Assembly: GCA_047623555.1 (NCBI GenBank)
Contig: JBLHMP010000008.1
Location: 1 to 64,000, forward strand
DNA length: 64,000 bases
Origin: NORP181 sp047623555
GTDB taxonomy: Bacteria > Pseudomonadota > Alphaproteobacteria > Rhodobacterales > Rhodobacteraceae
Direction of reading: 5' to 3'
The position numbers and the translations under genes are program-made. Below are positions 8,470 to 16,832 of the stretch, piece by piece. The notes below the pieces were generated by a model that was given only the letters and a program-made list of their open reading frames with translations, was not told the origin of the DNA and made no database searches. Each line of letters begins with the position of its first letter. Position 1 is the stretch's first letter.

Positions 8470-9213
8470 TTACAAAACCAAACCGCCCGCCAGAAACCGC
8501 TGTGCGGTCTGGGTCTGCGGCCTGTCAAAAAAGCAACTTGCAGCGGTGTGTTCAACGATCTGGCCGCCCTGCATCAACACAATATCATGGCCCAATCGGC
8601 GCGCCTGACCGATATCATGCGTCACCATCACAATCCGGGTTCCGCGCACAGCAGCCGCCAGAATGATCGCCTCAATCGCCTGCGTCGCCGCCGGATCAAG
8701 AGCGCTTGTCGGCTCGTCCAAAAACAAAACCTCTGGATCGCAGGCCAAAGCGCGCAAGATCGCAAGACGCTGCGCCTCGCCGCCCGACAGGCTGCGCGCT
8801 GGTTGGCGCCCTCGGTCATCCAATCCCCCTTCGGTGAGCAGATCCACTATCCGGGCCTTGCGCAATTTGCGCGGCACCCGACGATGACGCAGCACATAGT
8901 CCAGATTGGCCGCCACCGACCGACGCAACAACACCGGCGACTGAAACACCATCGCCTGTTTCAATCGCCTGGCCGAATTCAACGGCTGACCATCCTGCAA
9001 AACCTGCCCCGAATCCGGCACAATCAGCCCGTGCAAACACCGCAACAACAGGCTTTTGCCAGCCCCATTTGGCCCTACGATCAACGTCGGCCCAGGTCCG
9101 TTCAGCGACAGAACCGGCACCTGCAACAGCACCCGGCCATCGCGTGTAATCGTCAGGTCAGACACGACAATCTGTGGTTTATCCACCGAAAGCTCAGGCA
9201 TCATATCACGCAT
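8470..9213 (-). CDS. tupC: Tungstate ABC transporter ATPase TupC
   Basis: About 247 residues. The Walker A motif is GPNGAGKS, the signature is LSGGEAQRLAILRALA, Walker B is VLFLDEPTSALDP, and the H-loop is VTHD. It energises import through TupB. I place the start at the ATG at 9213, which overlaps the end of tupB by 8 bp; a start 21 bp upstream (9234) is possible, and both are weakly supported by RBS. It is short for a MolC/ModC type and lacks the C-terminal TOBE domain, as TupC does. Confidence 0.9.
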   Translation of the reverse strand: MRDMMPELSVDKPQIVVSDLTITRDGRVLLQVPVLSLNGPGPTLIVGPNGAGKSLLLRCLHGLIVPDSGQVLQDGQPLNSARRLKQAMVFQSPVLLRRSVAANLDYVLRHRRVPRKLRKARIVDLLTEGGLDDRGRQPARSLSGGEAQRLAILRALACDPEVLFLDEPTSALDPAATQAIEAIILAAAVRGTRIVMVTHDIGQARRLGHDIVLMQGGQIVEHTAASCFFDRPQTQTAQRFLAGGLVL

Positions 9214-9919
9214 GGCGCATCTGTCCCGGCTCATCCCTGAGCCCCAACAGGCTGACCGTTGCTGTTACCCCGATGGCCAGCCCAATCAGGATCGTCCCCA
9301 ATGCCAAAGCCAACGCCAGATTGCCCTTTGAGGTTTCAAGCGCAATCGTTGTGGTCATCAAACGGGTCGCGTGATTGATATTGCCGCCCACGATAATCAC
9401 CGCGCCAACCTCGGCGATGGCGCGGCCAAACCCGGCCAACAACGCGGTCAACAATGCCAACCTCCCGTCCCACAATAATGTCGGCACCGACGCCAACCGC
9501 GACACCCCAAGCGACCGAAGCTGTTCTGCATATTCCCGGTCCAGCGTCTCCACCGCCTGCCGCGTCAGCGCGGCAATGATCGGCGTCACCAGCACCACCT
9601 GCGCGATGATCATCGCGGTCGGCGTATAGAGCAGCTCCAGCACCCCCAACGGCCCGGACCTTGAAAGCAACAGGTAAACCAGCAGGCCAACAACCACGGG
9701 TGGCAAGCCCATCATTGCATTAACCAAAACGATCATCAGCCGACGCCCGGCAAACCGCCCCACGGCCAAAGCCGCCCCCAACGGCATACCAATCACGGCC
9801 CCAATCAGCACCGCAGTTAACGATACGCGCAGCGACAAAAACACGATCGCCCACAGGCCCGAATCCCCGGATAGGATCAGGCCCAACGCCAATGTGAATT
9901 CTTGTGCGAAATCTTGCAT
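9206..9919 (-). CDS. tupB: Tungstate ABC transporter permease TupB
   Basis: 237 residues with five or six hydrophobic segments. The EAA-type cytoplasmic loop EYAEQLRSLGVSRLASVPTLL contacts the ATPase. The ending GFGRAIAEVGAVIIVGGNINHATRLMTTTI is characteristic of TupB/ModB-type permeases. It is the first gene of the tupBCA operon, transcribed towards the FDH cluster. A palindrome (GGTATCTATACC) lies 25 bp upstream of its start. Confidence 0.9.
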   Translation of the reverse strand: MQDFAQEFTLALGLILSGDSGLWAIVFLSLRVSLTAVLIGAVIGMPLGAALAVGRFAGRRLMIVLVNAMMGLPPVVVGLLVYLLLSRSGPLGVLELLYTPTAMIIAQVVLVTPIIAALTRQAVETLDREYAEQLRSLGVSRLASVPTLLWDGRLALLTALLAGFGRAIAEVGAVIIVGGNINHATRLMTTTIALETSKGNLALALALGTILIGLAIGVTATVSLLGLRDEPGQMRHA

Positions 9920-9943
9920 AATTTACCAAATATTTCAGTTTTC

Positions 9944-9955
9944 GGTATCTATACC
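9944..9955. promoter_or_regulatory. Palindrome upstream of tupB, candidate operator
   Basis: GGTAT-CT-ATACC, a perfect 5-bp inverted repeat in AT-rich DNA, 25 bp before the tupB start. It is the only clear palindrome in the tup promoter region. A plausible ligand is the HTH/oxyanion-binding regulator encoded at 6656, but this is a guess from proximity. Confidence 0.4.
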
Positions 9956-10014
9956 AAATTATTGCATACAAAACTCGCTCCGTCACTTGGAATTTAGTCC
10001 CAAACCCCGGCCAT

Positions 10015-10047
10015 AAAAAAACGCGGCCCAATTCTGTGGCCGCGTTT
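10015..10047 (-). terminator. Rho-independent terminator of the pyrimidine/ABC operon
   Basis: On the minus strand a perfect AAACGCGGCC / GGCCGCGTTT stem with a 9-nt loop is followed by a run of at least six T. It lies 45 bp after the stop of the substrate-binding protein gene and closes the long minus-strand operon that starts at 16694. Confidence 0.88.
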
Positions 10048-10091
10048 CTGAATGTTGTGTGCCCCAGCCTAAACCGGGGGTAAAGCGTCTT

Positions 10092-11075
10092 TTAGTTCAG
10101 CGCTTTATCGGTGATCGCATGCGTCCAGGCACCTTCTGGTGCCTTGGTGATAACCGGGTCAGACCCACCGGCCAGCAATGTGGCCACGGTCCGGTCAAAG
10201 TCGGCCGGATCAAGTGTGCCATTGCTACCTGCTGTCAGTTTGGCGATCTCACTCATCATGCGTTTTTGATGCGCTTCGGTCTGAGCACCAGAGGAGTCAT
10301 TGTCCAAAACGATCTCGGCGGCCTCATCCGGATTCGCCTCGGCGTATTTCCAGCCTTTCATTGACGCACGCACGAACTTGACCATTTTGGCGACGAACGC
10401 CGGGTCTTTCAGGTTCTCTTCCAGTGCATAAATCCCATCTTCTAGCGTCGCAACGCCCTGGTCTTCATACTTGAAAGTCACCAATTCGGACGGATCAACA
10501 CCCGCATCAAGAACCTGACCATATTCATTATAGGTCATCGTCGAGATACAATCAGCCTGACGCTGCAACAACGGATCAACGTTAAAGCCCTGCTTTAGAA
10601 CAGTCACCCCATCATCGCCGCCATCGGTGGAAATGCCTTCCTGGCTCATCCAGCTGAGGAACGGATATTCGTTGCCAAAGAACCAAACACCAATGGTTTT
10701 GCCTTTGAAATCCTGCGGGCTTTTGATGCCGGTATCTTTCCAGCAGGTCAGCATCAGACCAGAGGTTTTGAACGGCTGAGCGATGTTTACCACGGCCAGA
10801 CCCTTTTCGCGCGCCGCCAATGCGGAGGGCATCCAGTTCAACATGACGTCAGCGCCGCCCCCGGCCAAAACCTGTGGCGGAGCGATGTCAGGACCGCCTG
10901 GCAAAATGGTCACGTCCAGGCCTTCTTCTTTGTAGAACCCTTTGTCCAAAGCCACGTAATAGCCTGCGAACTGGGCCTGGGTGACCCATTGCAATTGCAG
11001 CTTAACTTCTTCGGCCAATACCGGGCTTGCGGCCAGGCCTATGGCCAATGCGGCCCCTGTCAGTAGTTTTTTCAT
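10092..11075 (-). CDS. ABC transporter substrate-binding protein (NMT1/ThiY-like)
   Basis: 327 residues with a signal peptide (MKKLLTGAALAIGLAASPVLAEE). The mature start KLQLQWVTQAQFAGYYVALDKGFYKEEGLDVTILPGGPD is the hallmark of NMT1/THI5-like (SsuA/ThiY/RutY-like) proteins. These bind pyrimidine- or thiamin-precursor-like ligands. The start at 11075 has AAGGAG 8 bp upstream; a longer frame to 11162 overlaps the permease gene and has no RBS. As the last gene of an operon with dihydropyrimidinase, it probably binds uracil, thymine, a dihydropyrimidine or a hydantoin; the exact ligand is unknown. Confidence 0.9.
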   Translation of the reverse strand: MKKLLTGAALAIGLAASPVLAEEVKLQLQWVTQAQFAGYYVALDKGFYKEEGLDVTILPGGPDIAPPQVLAGGGADVMLNWMPSALAAREKGLAVVNIAQPFKTSGLMLTCWKDTGIKSPQDFKGKTIGVWFFGNEYPFLSWMSQEGISTDGGDDGVTVLKQGFNVDPLLQRQADCISTMTYNEYGQVLDAGVDPSELVTFKYEDQGVATLEDGIYALEENLKDPAFVAKMVKFVRASMKGWKYAEANPDEAAEIVLDNDSSGAQTEAHQKRMMSEIAKLTAGSNGTLDPADFDRTVATLLAGGSDPVITKAPEGAWTHAITDKALN

Positions 11076-11100
11076 TATCGTCACTCCTTGTTGAAAATTA

Positions 11101-12018
11101 CTATTGCCGTTGCGACGGATGCCAGAATGTAACAGCCTTTTCCGCCAAAGCCACCGCCCCATAAAATAGCGACCCCGCCAATGCGGCCACTACAATCTCG
11201 GCCCAAACCATGTCGAGCGATAGCTGCCCGACCGAAGTTGAGATGCGAAACCCCATCCCAACGGTCGGAGAGCCAAAAAATTCAGCAACAATCGCCCCGA
11301 CGAGCGCCAGAGTCGTCGCAATCTTCAACCCGTTGAATATGAACGGCATCGCCGCGAGCAAGCGCAGTTTGACAAAGCTTTGCCAATAGCTGGCGGCATA
11401 AGTGTTCATCAAGTCACGCTGCATGGTGCTGGTTTCGCGCAAACCTGCAACCACATTTATCAACACTGGAAAGAACACCATGACCACAACAACGGCGGCC
11501 TTGCTTTGCCAGTTGAACCCGTACCACATCACCAAAATGGGCGCGGTTCCAACAATCGGTAGCGCCGCCATGAAATTACCCACGGGCAGCAACCCGCGGT
11601 GCAGGAAATCGTATCGGTCCACCAAAATGGCCGTCAGAAATGCCGCGGCGCAGCCAATAACATAGCCCGACACAGCACCCTTTAGGATTGTCTGCACAAA
11701 GTCTTGCCATAGGATGTCTGTGCTCACCGCAAACCGCGCTGCAATCATCGAAGGTGCGGGCAGGATCACCTGTGGCACATCAAACAATGTGACAGTTAAC
11801 TCCCAGAGTACCAGCAGTGTTATGCCAAAAAGAAACGGCACCAGCCATCTGGCATATTTCCATCCTGAATGGGCGAGCTTTACATTAGCAAACCACAAAG
11901 CGGCCCAGCAAAACAAGATGGTGAAAATGCCAAATTTTCCTGGCCCAAAGAACGCAATGAAGGCCAATCCAAATAGCCCAGCAATCAAAGCGACGAAATT
12001 ATAGCGCGTCAGGGTCAT
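11101..12018 (-). CDS. ABC transporter permease (BPD type), second
   Basis: 305 residues with about six or seven hydrophobic segments and the BPD_transp_1 layout. The EAA-like loop reads MQRDLMNTYAASYWQSFVKLRLLAAMPFIFNGLKIA. The start overlaps the stop of the upstream permease gene (ATGA), showing translational coupling; the two permeases probably form the heterodimeric channel. The substrate is inferred to be a pyrimidine-related compound because dihydropyrimidinase and an N-carbamoyl amidohydrolase are in the same operon. Confidence 0.9.
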   Translation of the reverse strand: MTLTRYNFVALIAGLFGLAFIAFFGPGKFGIFTILFCWAALWFANVKLAHSGWKYARWLVPFLFGITLLVLWELTVTLFDVPQVILPAPSMIAARFAVSTDILWQDFVQTILKGAVSGYVIGCAAAFLTAILVDRYDFLHRGLLPVGNFMAALPIVGTAPILVMWYGFNWQSKAAVVVVMVFFPVLINVVAGLRETSTMQRDLMNTYAASYWQSFVKLRLLAAMPFIFNGLKIATTLALVGAIVAEFFGSPTVGMGFRISTSVGQLSLDMVWAEIVVAALAGSLFYGAVALAEKAVTFWHPSQRQ

Positions 12019-12938
12019 GTCATCCCCATCCGTTTCAGCACATTCCGTTCAATGAGGCCCACAATCGCCACCAGCGTCGCCGCCAATATTGCAGCAGCAA
12101 ATAACGCTGACCAAATTTGCACGGTCTGCCCATAATACGACCCTGCCAATAGCCGCGCGCCAAGTCCGGCAACTGCCCCGGTTGGCAATTCACCAACGAT
12201 CGCCCCAACCAGCGATGCAGCGATGCCTATTTTCAACGACGTGAACAAATACGGCATCGATGCCGGCAACCGCAATTTCCAGAACCCTTGCGCATTACTG
12301 GCATGATAAGTCCGCAACAGATCCAACTGCATCGCATCCGGGCTACGCAAGCCTTTGACCATCCCCACAACCACTGGGAAAAAGCTAAGGTAGGCGCTAA
12401 TAATCGCCTTTGGAATAATTCCCTGCACGCCAATCGAATAGAGCACCACAATTATCATCGGTGCCAGGGCGATGATTGGAATTGTCTGACTGACAATGGC
12501 CCAAGGCATAACGCTCATATCCATCACGCGGGAATGTACGATTCCCACCGCTAGTAAAATCCCCAGCCCGGTACCAATGGCAAACCCCAGCAACGTCGCA
12601 CTTAGCGTTACCCACCCATGAAACACCAAAGAGCGTTTCGAGTTTACCTTTTTCATCACCGTGGTATTGAACAGTTCAATCGCCACCTGATGCGGCGCTG
12701 GCAGACGTGGCCGCGCCTGTTCCCACGTCGCAGGAATGGCAAAACTATTGTCCAGCACCAATCTGAACGCGTCCAGATCACGCCGGTCTCTGGCGCCCGG
12801 AGGGGTCACCTCGGCCCCTGCACGCTCGGCCTCGGTCAATACTCCTTTGATGTTCATCGGAATACAGGCCGCATACCACAACGTCACAATCACAGCGAGC
12901 ACCGTCAAAACCGGAACAATTACCCTCATACTATCCAC
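12015..12938 (-). CDS. ABC transporter permease (BPD type), first
   Basis: 307 residues. The N-terminal membrane segment is followed by a roughly 70-residue soluble stretch and then the BPD_transp_1 core, with the EAA loop MQLDLLRTYHASNAQGFWKLRLPASMPYLFTSLKIG. It is paralogous to the next permease gene, which it overlaps. It lies 24 bp after the ATPase gene. It acts in the inner membrane as half of the import channel. Confidence 0.9.
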   Translation of the reverse strand: MDSMRVIVPVLTVLAVIVTLWYAACIPMNIKGVLTEAERAGAEVTPPGARDRRDLDAFRLVLDNSFAIPATWEQARPRLPAPHQVAIELFNTTVMKKVNSKRSLVFHGWVTLSATLLGFAIGTGLGILLAVGIVHSRVMDMSVMPWAIVSQTIPIIALAPMIIVVLYSIGVQGIIPKAIISAYLSFFPVVVGMVKGLRSPDAMQLDLLRTYHASNAQGFWKLRLPASMPYLFTSLKIGIAASLVGAIVGELPTGAVAGLGARLLAGSYYGQTVQIWSALFAAAILAATLVAIVGLIERNVLKRMGMT

Positions 12939-12962
12939 CCGATGAACATCAGGTTAACAAAC

Positions 12963-13745
12963 TCAACCTTCGACATGTCCCGCCCTCAATCCTTCGCGCA
13001 CACGGTGCGCGACCTCAATAAACTCGGCAGAATCGCGAATTTCCAGAGGCCGTTCCTTTGGCAGCGGGCTTTCAATGATATCGGTAATCCGTCCTGGGCG
13101 TGGGCTCATCACCACAATTTTTGTGCTCAAATACACAGCTTCGGGGATCGAATGCGTGACAAAGGCGATGGTCTTTTGCGTGCGCGCCCACAATTCCAAT
13201 AATTGCTCATTCAGATGGTCGCGCACAATCTCGTCCAGTGCGCCGAATGGTTCATCCATCAGCAAAATATCAGCATCAAAAGCCAAGGCCCGCGCAATCG
13301 AAGCCCGCTGTTGCATCCCGCCAGATAATTGCCAAGGGTATTTCCCACCAAATCCATCAAGATCAACAAGTTGCAAGACAGAGTTCACGCGATCTTGCTG
13401 TTCTTTGCGCGAAAACCCCATGATTTCGAGCGGCAGTTTAATATTCCCGGCAATCGTACGCCAAGGATACAGTCCAGCCGCTTGAAAAACATAGCCATAA
13501 GCCCTTGACTTACGGGCCTCGTCCGGGCTGACGCCATTGACAGTGATAGTTCCGCCTGTGGGTTGCTCCAGCGCCGCCATAACCCGTAAAAACGTAGTTT
13601 TGCCACAGCCCGACGGGCCGATAAAGCTAACAAAATCCCCTTTGTTGATGGTCAGGGACACATTGCGAAGCGCCTCAACCGGACCATCATTTGTCTCAAA
13701 GACCAGATCAAGGTCTTTTGCCTCAATCACAGTTTCAATACTCAT
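12963..13745 (-). CDS. ABC transporter ATPase (nitrate/taurine/ThiZ-type)
   Basis: 260 residues. Walker A is GPSGCGKT, the signature is LSGGMQQRASIARALA, Walker B is ILLMDEPFGALDE, and the switch His is in VTHSIPEAVYLS. The GGMQQR and FGALDE variants are typical of the SsuB/TauB/NrtD group that pairs with NMT1-type binding proteins. ATG at 13745 is preferred; a GGAGG lies 14 bp upstream, slightly far, and a GTG at 13766 is an alternative. Confidence 0.92.
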   Translation of the reverse strand: MSIETVIEAKDLDLVFETNDGPVEALRNVSLTINKGDFVSFIGPSGCGKTTFLRVMAALEQPTGGTITVNGVSPDEARKSRAYGYVFQAAGLYPWRTIAGNIKLPLEIMGFSRKEQQDRVNSVLQLVDLDGFGGKYPWQLSGGMQQRASIARALAFDADILLMDEPFGALDEIVRDHLNEQLLELWARTQKTIAFVTHSIPEAVYLSTKIVVMSPRPGRITDIIESPLPKERPLEIRDSAEFIEVAHRVREGLRAGHVEG

Positions 13746-13782
13746 CTGAATTTTTGATGCCTCCACCCAGAAGTAAGTTTAG

Positions 13783-13795
13783 GTATATCGTATAC
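13783..13795. promoter_or_regulatory. GTATA-TCG-TATAC palindrome upstream of the ABC genes
   Basis: A perfect 5-bp inverted repeat in the 67-bp gap between hydA and the ATPase gene. GTATAC-like half sites are common for GntR regulators, yet no GntR gene is nearby. It may mark an internal promoter or be chance; support is the symmetry only. Confidence 0.3.
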
Positions 13796-13812
13796 TACCT
13801 TGAATTTATTAG

Positions 13813-15267
13813 CTATACACCGCTTGCTGGAATACCAGATCGTTGTACCGGTCGCGGAGCAGTCAGGCCTTTCCACTTGGACAACGCGGTATTCACAGAT
13901 GTGTTGGGTTCGCGTTTGACAAATTCGCCATGGCCTTCCTGAGTACGGATTTCCCCGTCATAAACAGCGACCTGGCCCCGTGTCAGGGTAAACCGGGGGA
14001 GCCCCTTAACCGCTTTGCCTTCGAACACATTGTAATCAATAGAGGATTGTTGCGTATCGGCAGAAATAACTTTCTCTTTTTCGGGATCCCAAACCACCAA
14101 ATCAGCGTCAGCCCCCACCAAAACTGCACCTTTTTTCGGATAGCAGTTCAGAATTTTGGCAATATTCGTCGATGTCACTGCAACAAATTCATTTGGTGTT
14201 AACCTGCCGGTGCTAACTCCATAAGTCCACAACATCGGCATTCGATCCTCCAGCCCTCCGGTACCGTTGGGAATTTGAGTAAAATCGTTTTTTCCAAAAC
14301 GTTTTTGCTCGGTTGTAAAAGCGCAATGGTCGGTCGCCACGACCGACAAAGACCCAGACTGCAATCCGTGCCACAGGGAATCTTGGTGCATTTTATTGCG
14401 GAATGGCGGTGACATCACCCGACGTGCGGCATGATCCCAGTCGGTATTGAAATACTCGCTTTCGTCCAGCGTGAGGTGCTGGATCAACGGCTCGCCCCAA
14501 ACGCGTTTGCCTTGCATGCGGGCGCGCCTGATCGCTTCGTGACTATCCTCACAGGAGGTGTGAACCACATACAGCGGCACGCCAGTCATATCGGCAATCA
14601 TGATGGCGCGGTTGGTTGCTTCGCCCTCAACCTGCGGCGGGCGGGAATAGGCATGCGCCTCGGGGCCAGTGTTACCTTCGGCCAATAGCTTGGCGGACAG
14701 TTCCGCCACCACATCACCGTTTTCGGCGTGGACCATCGCAATCCCGCCAAGTTCGCCCACCCGTTTAAAGGAGGCATACATTTCGTCATCATTCACCATC
14801 AATGCACCCTTATAGGCCATAAAGTGCTTGAAAGTGTTGATGCCGCGTTCATTTACCACGGTCGCCATTTCGTCGAAAACCTGTTCGCCCCACCACGTCA
14901 CAGCCATGTGGAACGAATAGTCACAATTTGCCCGCGTTGATTTGTTGTCCCAGCGTTTCAGCGCATCCAGCAGCCCCTCGCCTTGATTGGGCAATGCAAA
15001 ATCAACCACCATCGTGGTGCCGCCTGCCAATCCAGCGCGAGTACCAGATTCGAAATCGTCAGTGGAATAGGTACCCATAAACGGCATTTCCAGATGGGTA
15101 TGTGGATCAATGCCGCCGGGCATAACATAGCAACCGGTCGCATCAAGTTGTTCGTCGCCTTTCAGATCAGGGCCGATCTCGGTGATCGTACCATTCTCGA
15201 TCAACACGTCCGCCTTGTAGGTTAGATCAGCGGTGACGATGGTCCCGTTTTTGATGACTGTAGTCAT
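13813..15267 (-). CDS. hydA: Dihydropyrimidinase (D-hydantoinase)
   Basis: 484 residues of the cyclic amidohydrolase superfamily. It opens the ring of 5,6-dihydrouracil/dihydrothymine to N-carbamoyl-beta-amino acids. Zn ligands are visible in DPHTHLEMPF (His56, His58); Lys153 in FKHFMAYKGALM is the expected carboxylated bridge; further His are in VHAENGD and VVHTS. GTTMVVDFALP is also family-typical. It sits between the M20 amidohydrolase (next step) and the ABC importer genes on the same strand and is opposite PreTA (previous step), which fixes its place as step 2 of reductive pyrimidine breakdown. Confidence 0.95.
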   Translation of the reverse strand: MTTVIKNGTIVTADLTYKADVLIENGTITEIGPDLKGDEQLDATGCYVMPGGIDPHTHLEMPFMGTYSTDDFESGTRAGLAGGTTMVVDFALPNQGEGLLDALKRWDNKSTRANCDYSFHMAVTWWGEQVFDEMATVVNERGINTFKHFMAYKGALMVNDDEMYASFKRVGELGGIAMVHAENGDVVAELSAKLLAEGNTGPEAHAYSRPPQVEGEATNRAIMIADMTGVPLYVVHTSCEDSHEAIRRARMQGKRVWGEPLIQHLTLDESEYFNTDWDHAARRVMSPPFRNKMHQDSLWHGLQSGSLSVVATDHCAFTTEQKRFGKNDFTQIPNGTGGLEDRMPMLWTYGVSTGRLTPNEFVAVTSTNIAKILNCYPKKGAVLVGADADLVVWDPEKEKVISADTQQSSIDYNVFEGKAVKGLPRFTLTRGQVAVYDGEIRTQEGHGEFVKREPNTSVNTALSKWKGLTAPRPVQRSGIPASGV

Positions 15268-15443
15268 TTAGTTTCTCCCTGTTCTTAATGGGATGCCACG
15301 AGCAGCTAGTTTGTCGCGATCAATTTCCCTTATACATTAACTATGTCACAGGCCTACTTAACCATCATGGTGTGAGCTTTGGGACTAACCCAAATTTTCC
15401 ATTCCACATTAAGCCTACGCGCTCTGACAAAGAGTGAGTGTTA

Positions 15444-16694
15444 TCACTCCACAATCTCTGCTGTCTCAACAACCGCATGAAACAAAACATTCGCCCCGGC
15501 GGCAGCCCATTCCGGCGAAATTTCCTCGGCCTCATTATGCGAAAGCCCATCAACACAAGGGCACATTACCATCGCGGTTGGTGCCACTTGGTTAATCCAG
15601 CAAGCATCATGCCCGGCCCCGGAAATCAGATCACGATGGCTCAATCCCAACCGTTCCGCCGCATCCCGCACAGCAGACACACAGCCTTTGTCGAATGTCA
15701 CCGGATCAAAACCGCCAACTTTCTCAAACTCAACCTCGATCCCCATGTCATCCGCAATTTTCCGGCCTTCGACGCGCAGCCGCGCCTCCATGTCCTGAAT
15801 CACCGCCAAATCGGGCGACCGGAAATCAACCGTGAACACAACCCGCCCCGGTATCACGTTGCGTGAATTAGGGAAAACCTCGATATGCCCGGCGGCCCCA
15901 ACGGCATCCGGCGCATGTGACCAAGCGATCTCGTCCACCTTTTCCAGAATACGCGCCATGCCAAGGCCGGCGTTTTTACGCATCGGCATCGGCGTTGACC
16001 CGGTGTGTGAATCCCGCCCCGTCACCGTCACTTGCGTCCAGGACAAACCCTGTCCGTGGGTAACGACGCCAATCGATTTCCCTTCGGCTTCAAGAATCGG
16101 ACCCTGTTCAATGTGCAGCTCAAAAAACGCTCGCATCTTGCGCGCGCCAACTTCTTCTTCACCGCGCCACCCAATCCGGGCCAGTTCATCGCCAAACTTT
16201 TTGCCTACAGCATCTTCGATATTATAGGCCCAATCCTGCGTATGAATGCCCGCGAACACCCCGGACGCTAACATCGCCGGGGCATATCGCGTGCCCTCTT
16301 CGTTGGTGAAATTGGTCACCACGATGGGGTGGCGTGTTTTGATATCCATGTCATTCAGCGAGCGAATGATTTCAAGCCCACCAAGAACCCCAAGAACCCC
16401 GTCATATTTACCACCCGTCGGCTGCGTATCCAGATGCGAGCCGACATAGACCGGTAAAGCATCCGGATCGGTGCCTTCGCGCCGGGCAAACATATTTCCC
16501 ATCTGGTCCAACCCCATTGTGCAGCCCGCAGCCAAGCACCAGCTCTGGAACAATGTGCGGCCTTCGCCATCCTCATCCGTGACGGTCTGGCGATTATTAC
16601 CACCCGCAATGCCGGGGCCGATTTTTGCCATCTCCATCAGACTTTCCCAAAACCGTTCCCCGTTGATCTTTAGGTTCTGTGCCGGTGTCGCCAT
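15444..16694 (-). CDS. M20 amidohydrolase, probable beta-ureidopropionase
   Basis: 416 residues of the Zn-dependent hydrolase (hydantoinase/carbamoylase, allantoate amidohydrolase) group. Metal-binding motifs: GSHLDTQPTGGKYDGVLGVL and TNEEGTRYAP; FELHIEQGPILE is the family signature. In this operon it most likely cleaves N-carbamoyl-beta-alanine or N-carbamoyl-beta-aminoisobutyrate to the amino acid, CO2 and ammonia. A start at 16694 is chosen because it matches the usual family start and follows a GGGG stretch; a frame up to 16748 would cover the RutR operator. It is the first gene of the minus-strand operon. Confidence 0.92.
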   Translation of the reverse strand: MATPAQNLKINGERFWESLMEMAKIGPGIAGGNNRQTVTDEDGEGRTLFQSWCLAAGCTMGLDQMGNMFARREGTDPDALPVYVGSHLDTQPTGGKYDGVLGVLGGLEIIRSLNDMDIKTRHPIVVTNFTNEEGTRYAPAMLASGVFAGIHTQDWAYNIEDAVGKKFGDELARIGWRGEEEVGARKMRAFFELHIEQGPILEAEGKSIGVVTHGQGLSWTQVTVTGRDSHTGSTPMPMRKNAGLGMARILEKVDEIAWSHAPDAVGAAGHIEVFPNSRNVIPGRVVFTVDFRSPDLAVIQDMEARLRVEGRKIADDMGIEVEFEKVGGFDPVTFDKGCVSAVRDAAERLGLSHRDLISGAGHDACWINQVAPTAMVMCPCVDGLSHNEAEEISPEWAAAGANVLFHAVVETAEIVE

Positions 16695-16740
16695 AATGTT
16701 ATCCCCCAATTGCGGAAAATTCCGCATTCGCCCGAATGAT

Positions 16741-16756
16741 TTGACCAACTGGTCAA
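16741..16756. promoter_or_regulatory. Perfect RutR-type operator
   Basis: TTGACCAACTGGTCAA matches the E. coli RutR consensus TTGACCAnnTGGTCAA at every fixed position. It lies in the divergent gap, 47 bp upstream of the amidohydrolase start and 77 bp upstream of the TetR gene that itself resembles RutR. RutR releases DNA when it binds uracil or thymine, so the importer/catabolic operon is probably induced by pyrimidines and the regulator is autoregulated. Confidence 0.9.
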
Positions 16757-16832
16757 AGCAAGGCTATCACGGCGGCATGGGCAGTCAAGAACATGCCGCC
16801 CTACCAACCGCACAAACAACGATTTGGGACAA

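Noticed and set aside
8008..9240. 410-codon plus-strand frame opposite tupA and tupC
   Set aside because: Both minus-strand genes have clear family motifs here; the frame is an antisense shadow with a His/Arg/Gln-rich composition.
15268..15443. TTAACCA-TCA-TGGTGTGA as a third RutR box in front of hydA
   Set aside because: The spacer is 3 bp instead of 2 and the right half deviates; hydA is served by the promoter upstream of the amidohydrolase.
15432..15449. GAGTGA-N6-TCACTC inverted repeat as a terminator
   Set aside because: It is short, overlaps the amidohydrolase stop codon and lacks a T run; the operon clearly continues into hydA.
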